Of a stretch of 7,299 nucleotides of DNA, positions 1-7,280 are shown one piece after another. A program made the position numbers and the translations under genes. The stretch spans positions 1-7,299 of the forward strand of contig JASLBS010000069.1 in assembly GCA_030146405.1 (NCBI GenBank), in the 5' to 3' direction. The stretch comes from Arthrobacter sp. (GTDB lineage Bacteria > Actinomycetota > Actinomycetes > Actinomycetales > Micrococcaceae). The notes beneath the pieces were generated by a model. The model did no database searches, was not told where the DNA came from, and worked only from the letters and a program-made list of their open reading frames with translations. The number at the start of each line of letters is the position of its first letter. Position 1 is the first letter of the stretch.

Positions 1-1500
<1,500 letters not shown>

Positions 1501-1504
<4 letters not shown>

Positions 1505-1599
1505 CGTCGTCTCCGCTCGTCAAGGATGTACCCGTCCGGTCCGGCCGGTGCTGCCGCCTCCCTGATGGGCGCCGCAGGGACAATCCCGGGAGGACGCAT
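1501..1599 (-). CDS. possible 32-codon leader ORF overlapping the uvrA-like start (ATGA)
   Basis: On the minus strand an ATG at 1599 opens 32 sense codons and ends in TGA at 1503-1501, so stop and downstream start share ATGA. The peptide begins MRPPGIVPAAP, is rich in Ala and Pro, and ends DERRRR. The ribosome binding site of the uvrA-like gene lies inside its last codons, so translation here would affect initiation downstream. GAGG sits 7 nt before its ATG, although the predicted transcription start falls just after that motif. It resembles no family I know. In GC-rich DNA an open frame of this length is common by chance, so it may not be translated. Confidence 0.27.
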
Positions 1600-1618
1600 C
1601 ACGGCACCTCGATTGTCC
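1578..1618. repeat. 8-bp inverted repeat in the uvrA-like/def divergent region (possible operator)
   Basis: GGACAATC at 1578-1585 is matched by its exact reverse complement GATTGTCC at 1611-1618, with a 25-nt spacer. The arm centres are 33 bp apart, about three helical turns, which would put two half-sites on one face of the DNA. The right arm contains the predicted -10 box of the uvrA-like promoter. A repeat of this size could occur by chance in a 181-bp region. Confidence 0.3.
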
Positions 1619-1640
1619 GTCCTCGATCGGCTACGGGCAA
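1612..1640 (-). promoter_or_regulatory. candidate promoter for the uvrA-like gene
   Basis: Reading the minus strand, TTGCCC (1640-1635) is followed after 17 nt by GACAAT (1617-1612). The spacing is ideal and each box matches a vegetative consensus at four of six positions. Transcription would start near 1605, about 100 nt before the uvrA-like ATG and just before the possible leader ORF. The -10 box lies inside one arm of the inverted repeat at 1578-1618, so a protein bound there would block it. Confidence 0.4.
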
Positions 1641-1685
1641 CGGAGGTACGTGATCCCTCCACCCCACCTGTGCTTTGCTGGAGGG

Positions 1686-2342
1686 ATGACTGCCGATGCT
1701 TCGGGCCTCGAGAGCCCTCCTCAGATGTCCCGGACCGCCCTCGTACAGCACGTGGAGGGCATCCTGACGATGGAGCTGCCCCCGATCGTCAGGGCGGGGC
1801 ATCCCGTGCTGCGCCACCCGGCGCAGGACTTCGACGGGCAGCTGGACGATGACACGCTCGGCCGGCTCATCGCCGTGATGCGGCGCGTCATGCACGAGGC
1901 GCCGGGAGTAGGCCTCGCCGCGCCGCAGATCGGCATCCCGCTGCGGATCGCGGTCCTCGAGGACCCGGGCGTTCAGGACCCCACCGTCGCCGAGGCCCGC
2001 ACTCGGGACCCCCTTCCCTTCACCGTCATCATCAACCCGCGCTACGAAGGGATCGGCGACGCTCTCGACGGGTTCTACGAGGGGTGCCTCTCAGTACCGG
2101 GATACCAGGCCGTCGTCGAGCGGTACGCCAGCATCACCGCCGCCTACACGCAGCCGAACGGCCGCCCGGTCGAGGCCACCTTCGAGGGTTGGCCGGCGCG
2201 CATCGTGCAGCATGAGACGGACCACCTGAACGGCCGGCTCTACCTCGACCGGGCGATCCTCCGCTCGCTCACCTCCGATGCGGAGAGTGGCCGGTGGGCA
2301 CAACCGACGGTCGACGACGCGCGGCGGGGACTCGGCTTCTGA
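1686..2342 (+). CDS. def: peptide deformylase
   Basis: A 218-residue cytosolic metallohydrolase that removes the formyl group from the initiator methionine of nascent proteins. All three family motifs are present: GVGLAAPQ at residues 74-81, EGCLS at 132-136 and HETDH at 176-180. The metal ligands are therefore C134, H176 and H180, and the general base is E177. An acidic insert around 92-108 separates motifs 1 and 2. The length is slightly above the usual 165-200 because of about 30 extra N-terminal residues. The start is uncertain. ATG 1686 is preferred because its MTADASG opening resembles Arthrobacter deformylases as I recall them, but GGAGGG abuts it with no spacer. GTG 1650 has GGAGG only 3 nt upstream, and ATG 1770 has GGAGGG 10 nt upstream. 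It converges on the S9 peptidase, with 19 nt between the stops. It may be an accessory deformylase, since no fmt gene is adjacent. Confidence 0.95.
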   Translation: MTADASGLESPPQMSRTALVQHVEGILTMELPPIVRAGHPVLRHPAQDFDGQLDDDTLGRLIAVMRRVMHEAPGVGLAAPQIGIPLRIAVLEDPGVQDPTVAEARTRDPLPFTVIINPRYEGIGDALDGFYEGCLSVPGYQAVVERYASITAAYTQPNGRPVEATFEGWPARIVQHETDHLNGRLYLDRAILRSLTSDAESGRWAQPTVDDARRGLGF

Positions 2343-2361
2343 GCCCCCGCCACCCCCGCCC

Positions 2362-4404
2362 CTACCCGGCGGACGTCGTCGCCGGGTTCGCGTCCGTGGG
2401 CAGGTACCGGGCCCACCACCGCAGGATGTGCTCGAACCGCTGCCTCCGGTGCCAGGGCGACCCGGACCGCGACAGTTCGTGCGTCTCACCGGGGAAGACC
2501 AGCAGCTCGGTCTCCACCCCCTGCTTCTTCAGCGCCGTGTAGTAGCGCTGCGCCTGTTCGATCGGGCAGCGTAGGTCCTCCTCGGAGTGGATGACGAATG
2601 CCGGGGTGCGGACGGCGCCGATCTTCGCGAAGGGGTTCTGCGCCTCCACCTGTTCCGGGTCCGTGCCCGTGTACGCCTCGGAGAAGAACCAGCCGATGTC
2701 GGCGGAGCCCACGAACGACGGCGGATCGAGGTAGCCGCGCTCCACGATGGCCGCCTCGAAGCGGTGGTCGTGGGCGATGGTCCAGGCGGTCAGGTATCCG
2801 CCGTAGGACCCGCCCATCACGCCGAGGCGCTCGTTGTCCGTCACGTCGAACTCCGCGAGGGCTCCGTCGAGGTAGGCGAGCACGTCCTGGAGGTCCACGG
2901 TCCCCATCGCCTCCTTGATTACCCGGCCGTGGGCCTGCCCGTACCCGGCGGCTCCGCGCGGGTTGCAGAGCAGCACCGCGTACCCGGCCTCGGCATACAC
3001 CTGCGCCTCGTCGAAGTACCCCCATCCGTACTGGGCGAAGGGCCCGCCGTGGATGACCAGCAGCACGGGGTGGGGCCCCTCCCCTTCCGGCAGGACCACC
3101 CAGCCGTGGACGGGGGTGCCGTCGGGTGCGGGGTAGGTGCGCTCCTGGGGGTCGGCGACCCGCGTCGCCGACCGAAGGGTCGTGGAGAAGTCGGAGAGGG
3201 TGCGCAGCCCGGATTCCTCGACGACGGCGACGTCTCCCGCCGTTGTCGGGTCCGCGTAGGACACGACGACGGTGCCATCCACGGCGGCCGCACCCGTGAC
3301 GACGGCGGGTCCGGTGACGAGCGCGGTCTGCTCCCCCGCCGAGGTCACACGCAGCAGTTCGTTCCTGCCGCGACTGCGGTTGAACACGAGGACGGACGTC
3401 CTTCCGGCCGGAACGAGGTCCTGCACTTCTCCGAGATCCTGGCTCTCGGGGTCCGTGAGGCGTCGCGCGTCCTCCGAGGAGTCGAGCGGCAGCACGTACA
3501 GCGCGGTATTGCGCGCGACGAAGTCCAACCCCGACTCGGAGAGATCGGAGGCCAGGAAGAACAGGGAGGCACCGTCCTCGCTCGGCCGGGCGGAACTGCA
3601 TCCGAGCCGACTCCCGCCACGCTGGTTGGTCAGCCGGCGCTGCTTCCCGCCGTCGAGGGCAAGGGAATGGATGTCCGTGACCAGCGTGGAGTCCGCATCA
3701 TCGGCCAGCGCCGCGGTGAAGAAGATGTGCCGGCCATCGGCGGAGAACACCGGTTCGAGATGATCGGCATCGGTCGAGGTGAGCTGGACGGCCGGAGGTA
3801 CCGCTCCGCGTTCCTCGAGCGCGCCGGGGCGGTCGGTGATCTCCTGCTTCAGCCGGCCCACCGCCTCGACGTAGGGCTCGGCGTCCGGATCGGGGACGGG
3901 AACGGTGAACAGCTGCGAGCGCTTGTCCGTGGTGTAACCGAGGCCGTTCATCCGGTACTTGTACGTGGTGACGAGACGGGGGTCCTCCAGGCCGGGGCCG
4001 ACGCCATCGAGCGTGCCGTACCGTCCGTGCTCGGGACGACGTGCCGCGAAGACCACCGTTGCCGAGTCGGGCGAGATGTCGAAGGCGCCGACGCCGAGAG
4101 GTTGGTCCGTCAGCTGGACCGGCTCCCCGCCGCCCGCTCGGATTGCGTAGAGCTGCGGCTTGCCACCGGGGACGGTGCGGAGGAACACGAGTGCCTCGCC
4201 GTCGGGCGAGTAGCGGGGCACCGTGTCGCGGAAACCGCGCGTCAGCCGGCGGCGCTCGCCGTCGAGGGTGATTTCCCACAGCTGGCCCACGTAGGCATCG
4301 GCGCGGAGGTCCGGCCGGGTCGCGGCGACCACCAGCCGGCTCCCGTCGGGATGGAGGGTGGGGCTGCCGGTGGTGGTGAGGAGTTCGATCTGCTCTGGTT
4401 TCAT
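2362..4404 (-). CDS. S9-family serine peptidase (prolyl oligopeptidase / acylaminoacyl-peptidase type)
   Basis: A 680-residue protein, typical for the family. Residues 1 to about 415 contain blade-like repeats with SPDG and SADG turns, as in TolB/DPP-like beta-propellers. The rest is an alpha/beta hydrolase with an HGGP oxyanion segment at about 452-455, nucleophile S533 in GGSYGGY, acid D610 in SEEDLRCP and base H642 in GETHE. It should cleave short peptides or acylated N-termini; the exact specificity cannot be read. There is no signal peptide, so it is probably cytoplasmic. ATG 4404 is preferred over an upstream in-frame TTG at 4440, because that TTG is the start of the predicted -35 box. 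GGGAGG directly touches the ATG with no spacer, which fits leaderless translation better than Shine-Dalgarno use. It is divergent from the rlmA-type gene and convergent with def. Confidence 0.94.
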   Translation of the reverse strand: MKPEQIELLTTTGSPTLHPDGSRLVVAATRPDLRADAYVGQLWEITLDGERRRLTRGFRDTVPRYSPDGEALVFLRTVPGGKPQLYAIRAGGGEPVQLTDQPLGVGAFDISPDSATVVFAARRPEHGRYGTLDGVGPGLEDPRLVTTYKYRMNGLGYTTDKRSQLFTVPVPDPDAEPYVEAVGRLKQEITDRPGALEERGAVPPAVQLTSTDADHLEPVFSADGRHIFFTAALADDADSTLVTDIHSLALDGGKQRRLTNQRGGSRLGCSSARPSEDGASLFFLASDLSESGLDFVARNTALYVLPLDSSEDARRLTDPESQDLGEVQDLVPAGRTSVLVFNRSRGRNELLRVTSAGEQTALVTGPAVVTGAAAVDGTVVVSYADPTTAGDVAVVEESGLRTLSDFSTTLRSATRVADPQERTYPAPDGTPVHGWVVLPEGEGPHPVLLVIHGGPFAQYGWGYFDEAQVYAEAGYAVLLCNPRGAAGYGQAHGRVIKEAMGTVDLQDVLAYLDGALAEFDVTDNERLGVMGGSYGGYLTAWTIAHDHRFEAAIVERGYLDPPSFVGSADIGWFFSEAYTGTDPEQVEAQNPFAKIGAVRTPAFVIHSEEDLRCPIEQAQRYYTALKKQGVETELLVFPGETHELSRSGSPWHRRQRFEHILRWWARYLPTDANPATTSAG
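2364..2387. terminator. hairpin at the def / S9 peptidase convergent junction (possible bidirectional terminator)
   Basis: ACCCGGCG (2364-2371) pairs perfectly with CGCCGGGT (2380-2387) around an 8-nt loop. The hairpin starts 22 nt past the def stop and overlaps the last codons and part of the stop codon of the S9 peptidase gene. There is no T tract on either side, which is common for actinobacterial terminators but weakens the call. The position between convergent genes is the main support. Confidence 0.35.
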
Positions 4405-4411
4405 CCTCCCG

Positions 4412-4440
4412 ACTAGACCGGAAATAGTGTCCTGCGTCAA
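4412..4440 (-). promoter_or_regulatory. promoter of the S9 peptidase gene, predicted leaderless
   Basis: On the minus strand TTGACG (4440-4435) is followed by exactly 17 nt and then TCTAGT (4417-4412). The -35 box matches five of six consensus bases and the -10 box four of six. Seven nucleotides separate the -10 box from ATG 4404, so transcription should begin at or next to the A of the start codon. This promoter also argues against the upstream TTG as a start. Confidence 0.55.
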
Positions 4441-4474
4441 CGGTACGGGTGAAGTTCCCGCTTCTTCGCCTCCC

Positions 4475-4480
4475 TAGGAT
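4475..4480 (+). promoter_or_regulatory. -10 element of the rlmA-type gene, predicted leaderless or near-leaderless
   Basis: TAGGAT fits the actinobacterial TANNNT pattern. Its end is 3 nt from ATG 4484 and 6 nt from the in-frame GTG at 4487. A start site 7 nt past the box would fall on the G of GTG 4487, which could then be the true first codon of a leaderless mRNA. No good -35 box is visible (4452-4457 reads AAGTTC). An alternative view is that AGGA at 4476-4479 serves as a weak ribosome binding site. Confidence 0.45.
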
Positions 4481-4483
4481 GGG

Positions 4484-5371
4484 ATGGTGCCAGCTCTTCC
4501 AGAACGTCTGATCACCTGCCCCGTCTGTGGGGAGCCGCTCTCGATGGCGGTACGTGCGCTGGTATGTCCGCGCGGTCACCGGTTCGACACCGCACGCCAG
4601 GGGTACATCAACCTGCTCACGGGCAGGGGATCCTCCTTCCGAAGCGACAGTGCGGAGATGGTGGACGCGCGGGAACACTTCCTGGGCTCCGGACAGTACG
4701 CCCCGCTGCGGGCCGCCGTGGTCTCCGCGGCCCTGCGGCATCGGCAGGACCCCGCGGTGATCCTGGATGCCGGTGCCGGGACCGGCTACTACCTGCGGGC
4801 GCTGGTGGATGCCGCTCCCGGAGCATTTCCGGTGGCCCTGGACCTCTCGAAGTTCGCGCTCCGGCGGGCGGCCCGGTCGGTGCCCGAAGGCCTGAGCCTC
4901 GTCTGGGATGTCTGGCGCACCCTCCCGGTCGCCGCCGGCTCCGTGGACGTCCTGCTGAACGTGTTCGCACCGAGGAACGCGGAGGAGTTCCTCCGGGTCC
5001 TGTCGCCGGAGGGGTGCCTCGTGGTGGTGACTCCCCGTCCCGGCCACCTGGCCGAACTCGCATCGGTGGGTCCGCTGCTCTCGGTCCCCGATCAGAAGGC
5101 CGACGACCTCCTCGCGTCCTTCCACGGCGCCCTGGTCGAGGAGGAGCGTGTCGAACTCGACTATCCGATGCAGTTGCCCGGTGAACTCGCCCGCTCCGCG
5201 ATGGTCATGGGACCGGCTGCACGTCATACCCCTGCGGCGGGTCGGCGGGAGAGCCCGACCGACGACGACGGCCAGGCACTCCTCGAGGTCACAGCGCGTT
5301 TCACCGTCCAGGTGCTCTCGAAGCCTCGTGCCACGAAGCGAGACAGGACGTGTCACGGCACGGAAGTGTAA
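4484..5371 (+). CDS. rlmA: RlmA/TlrB-type 23S rRNA (guanine-N1)-methyltransferase
   Basis: A 295-residue SAM-dependent methyltransferase. The N-terminus carries the RlmA zinc site: CPVC (C12, C15), then C28 and H32 in CPRGH. It continues with the family segment RFDTARQGYINLL at 33-45 and DSAEMVDAREHFL at 55-67. SAM motif I is LDAGAGTGYYL at 94-104, and the ribose-binding acid is probably D120 in ALDLSK. The FAPRNAEEFLRVLSPEG segment at 161-177 followed by VTPRPGHLAEL completes the fold. RlmA enzymes methylate N1 of a guanine in helix 35 of 23S rRNA: G745 in Gram-negatives, G748 in Gram-positives. TlrB, a G748 enzyme, protects producers from tylosin-type macrolides. G748 is the expected target here by lineage; resistance is not implied. 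The C-terminal 15 residues are basic and probably a tail. GTG 4487 is an alternative first codon. Confidence 0.9.
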   Translation: MVPALPERLITCPVCGEPLSMAVRALVCPRGHRFDTARQGYINLLTGRGSSFRSDSAEMVDAREHFLGSGQYAPLRAAVVSAALRHRQDPAVILDAGAGTGYYLRALVDAAPGAFPVALDLSKFALRRAARSVPEGLSLVWDVWRTLPVAAGSVDVLLNVFAPRNAEEFLRVLSPEGCLVVVTPRPGHLAELASVGPLLSVPDQKADDLLASFHGALVEEERVELDYPMQLPGELARSAMVMGPAARHTPAAGRRESPTDDDGQALLEVTARFTVQVLSKPRATKRDRTCHGTEV

Positions 5372-5402
5372 CAAGTGTCCGTCCGGGGCCGGAGAGCCTA
5401 GG

Positions 5403-5408
5403 TATTGT
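5403..5408 (+). promoter_or_regulatory. weak candidate -10 element for the NfeD/SPFH operon
   Basis: TATTGT fits TANNNT and lies in the 102-nt gap between the rlmA-type stop and the NfeD start. No convincing -35 box lies 16-19 nt upstream. A start near 5415 would give a leader of about 60 nt containing a small hairpin (GGAAG/CTTCC around GCTG). Read-through from the rlmA-type gene is an alternative, since no terminator was seen in the gap. Confidence 0.3.
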
Positions 5409-5473
5409 CAGAGCCGTTTGCCATCATGGAGGGAAGGCTGCTTCCGGCGGCACGGATACGGAGGAACGCTCTG

Positions 5474-5950
5474 ATGGAATGGTTGCTCGCAAACGGTTGG
5501 GTCCTGTGGCTGGTCCTGGTTCTCGGTCTCGCAGCGGTGGAGACCCTCACGCTCGATCTGTTCTTCATCATGCTCGCCGCAGGGGCACTCGCAGCGCTCG
5601 TCGCCACCTTCGTAGGGGCGGGCATCGTCCTCCAGATCGTGGTCTTCTCCGTCGTGTCCCTCCTCATGATCCTGCTCGTCCGGCCGATCGCCGTCCGGCA
5701 CCTGCGGAAGGGGCCGGCGGATCAGCAGAACAACATCGAACGGCTGGTAGGTGCCGCAGCCACCGCACTGGAGCCGGTGACGGCGTACTCGGGCACCGTC
5801 AAGATCGGCGGGGACACCTGGAGCGCCCGTTCTGCACACGGCACGCCGCTCCCCGAGGGCACGAAGCTCTCGGTGTCGAGCATCGACGGAGCGACCGCGG
5901 TCGTGGAACCGGCTCTCGACCGTCCGGAACCCCCGGCCGCCGCGATCTGA
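5474..5950 (+). CDS. NfeD-family membrane protein (short form)
   Basis: A 158-residue protein with three hydrophobic segments at about 8-26, 29-47 and 50-70, then RHLRK, a short linker and a soluble domain at 90-146. That domain carries the NfeD OB-fold pattern, including GTVKIGGDTWSA at 107-118 and a glycine-rich LPEGTKL turn. The ClpP-like protease domain of long NfeD proteins is absent, so this is the short form usually encoded beside a stomatin/SPFH gene, as here. Its likely role is to support or anchor the SPFH scaffold at the cytoplasmic membrane; the molecular activity of NfeD is not settled. ATG 5474 is chosen because GGAGG at 5460-5464 lies 9 nt upstream and the first membrane segment begins soon after. 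In-frame starts further up (TTG 5405, ATG 5426) lack such a site. The gap to the SPFH gene is 88 nt, so co-transcription is likely. Confidence 0.9.
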   Translation: MEWLLANGWVLWLVLVLGLAAVETLTLDLFFIMLAAGALAALVATFVGAGIVLQIVVFSVVSLLMILLVRPIAVRHLRKGPADQQNNIERLVGAAATALEPVTAYSGTVKIGGDTWSARSAHGTPLPEGTKLSVSSIDGATAVVEPALDRPEPPAAAI

Positions 5951-5987
5951 CACCGAGCCGCAGGGCCGGTCCACACATTCTCGCGTC

Positions 5988-6008
5988 GGCAGCCGCACGA
6001 CGGCTGCC
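5988..6008 (+). repeat. intercistronic hairpin between the NfeD and SPFH genes
   Basis: GGCAGCCG (5988-5995) and CGGCTGCC (6001-6008) are perfect reverse complements around a 5-nt loop. No T tract follows, so full termination is unlikely. It ends 19 nt before the SPFH ribosome binding site. It could act as a stability or processing element that sets the ratio of the two proteins, or as a partial terminator; neither is shown. Confidence 0.45.
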
Positions 6009-6038
6009 AGGACGTACCCATCACAACAAAGGGGATAC

Positions 6039-6971
6039 ATGAACGGCAACGCCGGGACAATCGGGCTCACAGTAGCCTTGGTCGCCCTCATCATATTCGT
6101 GCTGGTCGTGCTCGTGAAGTCCGTCCGCATCGTCCCACAGGCACGCGCAGGCGTCGTCGAGCGTCTCGGGAAGTACCAGCGGACCCTCGACCCTGGACTC
6201 ACCATCCTGATCCCGTTCGTCGACCGACTCCTGCCGCTGCTCGATCTCCGCGAGCAGGTAGTCTCCTTCCCACCGCAGCCGGTCATCACCGAGGACAACC
6301 TCGTGGTCTCCATCGACACGGTGGTCTACTTCCAGGTCACCGATGCACGGGCGGCCACCTACGAGATCGCCAACTACATCCAGGCAGTCGAGCAGCTCAC
6401 CACCACCACGCTGCGTAACGTGGTGGGTGGGCTCAACCTCGAGGAGGCGCTGACCTCGCGTGACCAGATCAACGGTCAGCTGCGCGGTGTCCTGGACGAG
6501 GCGACCGGACGCTGGGGGATCCGCGTCGGCCGCGTCGAGCTCAAGGCGATCGACCCTCCTGTGTCCATCCAGGACTCCATGGAGAAGCAGATGCGTGCCG
6601 AGCGTGACCGTCGCGCGTCCATCCTCACCGCGGAGGGTACCAAGCAGTCGCAGATCCTCACCGCGGAAGGACAACGCCAGGCCGCCATCCTCGCCGCCGA
6701 GGGTGACGCGAAGGCGGCGATCCTCCGGGCCGATGGTGAGGCGCAGGCCATCCACAAGGTGTTCGGCGCGATCCACAAGGGCAATCCCACCCAGAAGCTC
6801 CTCGCCTACCAGTACCTCCAGACCCTTCCCAAGCTGGCGAACGGTACAGCCAACAAGCTGTGGATCATCCCGAGTGAGGTCGGCGAAGCGCTGAAGGGGA
6901 TCGGTGACGTACTGGGCAGCAACACGCCGGACTCCCCTACCGAGGACACCGGAGCCATGCCGCGGGTCTAG
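6039..6971 (+). CDS. SPFH/Band 7 (stomatin-like, QmcA-type) membrane scaffold protein
   Basis: A 310-residue protein with an N-terminal membrane anchor at about 8-27, followed by a stomatin-type SPFH domain at about 29-190. Landmarks include IVPQARAGVVERLGKYQRTLDPGLTILIPF (given in pieces: V40 to Y46 and P52 to F60), the VYFQVTD strand at 96-102, TTTTLRNVVGGLNLEEAL at 121-138, and VELKAIDPP at 166-174. A charged helix follows with four 11-residue repeats, each opening IL-x-A-[ED]-G, at 195-238. The family oligomerizes into membrane microdomain scaffolds and often interacts with proteases or an NfeD partner. The protein likely faces the cytoplasm. AAAGGGGA (6028-6035) gives a good ribosome binding site. 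The last 20 residues are polar and probably disordered. Confidence 0.95.
   Translation: MNGNAGTIGLTVALVALIIFVLVVLVKSVRIVPQARAGVVERLGKYQRTLDPGLTILIPFVDRLLPLLDLREQVVSFPPQPVITEDNLVVSIDTVVYFQVTDARAATYEIANYIQAVEQLTTTTLRNVVGGLNLEEALTSRDQINGQLRGVLDEATGRWGIRVGRVELKAIDPPVSIQDSMEKQMRAERDRRASILTAEGTKQSQILTAEGQRQAAILAAEGDAKAAILRADGEAQAIHKVFGAIHKGNPTQKLLAYQYLQTLPKLANGTANKLWIIPSEVGEALKGIGDVLGSNTPDSPTEDTGAMPRV
6621..6752 (+). repeat. four tandem 33-nt units encoding hendecad coiled-coil repeats
   Basis: Within the SPFH gene, residues 195-238 consist of four consecutive 11-residue units beginning ILTAEG, ILTAEG, ILAAEG and ILRADG. At DNA level the first two units share CATCCTCACCGCGGA(A/G)GG. The 11-residue period is typical of right-handed coiled coils in stomatin/flotillin proteins and implies a straight oligomerizing helix. 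Confidence 0.85.
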
Positions 6972-6988
6972 GCCACGCACCACTCCGT

Positions 6989-7027
6989 ACGGAAGACCGT
7001 CATCGACCCTCGATGACGGTCTTCCGT
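6989..7027 (+). terminator. 18-bp perfect hairpin terminator after the SPFH gene
   Basis: ACGGAAGACCGTCATCGA (6989-7006) and its exact reverse complement (7010-7027) flank a 3-nt CCC loop. The stem begins 18 nt after the SPFH stop codon. Only a broken pyrimidine run (GTCTCT) follows, so this is the T-poor form common in actinobacteria. It separates the NfeD/SPFH operon from the rbpA promoter about 45 nt downstream. Confidence 0.85.
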
Positions 7028-7072
7028 GTCTCTGGGGAGTGCCGGCTGCCGGAGCATCGCGGTGACCGCCTG

Positions 7073-7078
7073 TATACT
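7073..7078 (+). promoter_or_regulatory. rbpA: -10 element of the rbpA promoter
   Basis: TATACT matches the vegetative -10 consensus at five of six positions, and TG directly precedes it. The -35 region (around 7050-7055, CGGAGC) is weak. Transcription should begin near 7085, giving an rbpA leader of about 196 nt. I could not fit the disulfide-stress SigR pattern (GGGAAT, 18 nt, GTT) reported for Streptomyces rbpA at this spot. Confidence 0.55.
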
Positions 7079-7084
7079 TAGGTG

Positions 7085-7280
7085 TTCAGCCGCCTACCGC
7101 AGGAACATCTGCGGTGGATGCGGTGTTGATACAAGAGCTTCCCTCCACCCTTCGGGTGCGAGCGGACCCCCACACTGATCGACGTCGTTCCGGATCCCGC
7201 AGCAGAGGAACGGCTTCGACGAAGCACAGCGGCAACGGCTTTCCCGTCAAACCGGGAGCCACGGTGACAAGGAGATGATC
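7085..7280 (+). promoter_or_regulatory. structured 5' leader of rbpA (no known riboswitch class recognised)
   Basis: About 196 nt between the predicted start site and rbpA hold several hairpins: ACCGCAG/CTGCGGT at 7096-7115; CACCC/GGGTG with a TTC loop at 7146-7158; GTCGTTCC/GGAACGGC at 7184-7214 with one G-U pair; GCTTC/GAAGC at 7213-7225, which shares two bases with the previous stem; and GGCT-TT-CCCG/CGGGAGCC at 7237-7260, ending 8 nt before the ribosome binding site. TGCGGTG also recurs at 7119-7125, giving the first left arm an alternative partner. No conserved core of a riboswitch known to me (TPP, cobalamin, SAM, glycine, ydaO) is evident. Function is unknown; the existence of the stems is direct, their use is inference. 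Confidence 0.45.

Noticed and set aside
2587..4416. 609-codon open frame on the plus strand antisense to the S9 peptidase gene
   Set aside because: The opposite strand encodes a complete S9 peptidase with intact triad. Long antisense frames are usual in GC-rich DNA with third-position bias, and this translation shows no recognisable domain.
3698..5374. 558-codon minus-strand frame running across the divergent promoter region and antisense to the rlmA-type gene
   Set aside because: It crosses two real genes in the wrong frames and the promoter region between them; its composition is the arginine/proline-rich pattern of a shadow frame.
5405..5473. N-terminal extension of the NfeD protein from TTG 5405 or ATG 5426
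   Set aside because: Neither start has a ribosome binding site at a normal distance, TTG 5405 lies in the predicted -10 region, and ATG 5474 has GGAGG 9 nt upstream followed by the first membrane segment.
6021..6983. 320-codon minus-strand frame with apparent GED/LG repeats
   Set aside because: The repeats are the reverse complement of the hendecad units in the SPFH gene, so they carry no independent evidence.
7161..7175. C-rich run resembling the loop of 6C RNA
   Set aside because: Only five C residues in a row, and not displayed in the loop of either of two paired hairpins as in the 6C RNA consensus.
7114..7278. 54-codon open frame (GTG to TGA) spanning most of the rbpA leader and ending just before rbpA
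   Set aside because: The GTG has no ribosome binding site, it sits inside the right arm of the first hairpin, and the predicted peptide is Arg/Ser/Thr-rich with no recognisable fold. It remains possible as a coupled leader ORF but is not supported.
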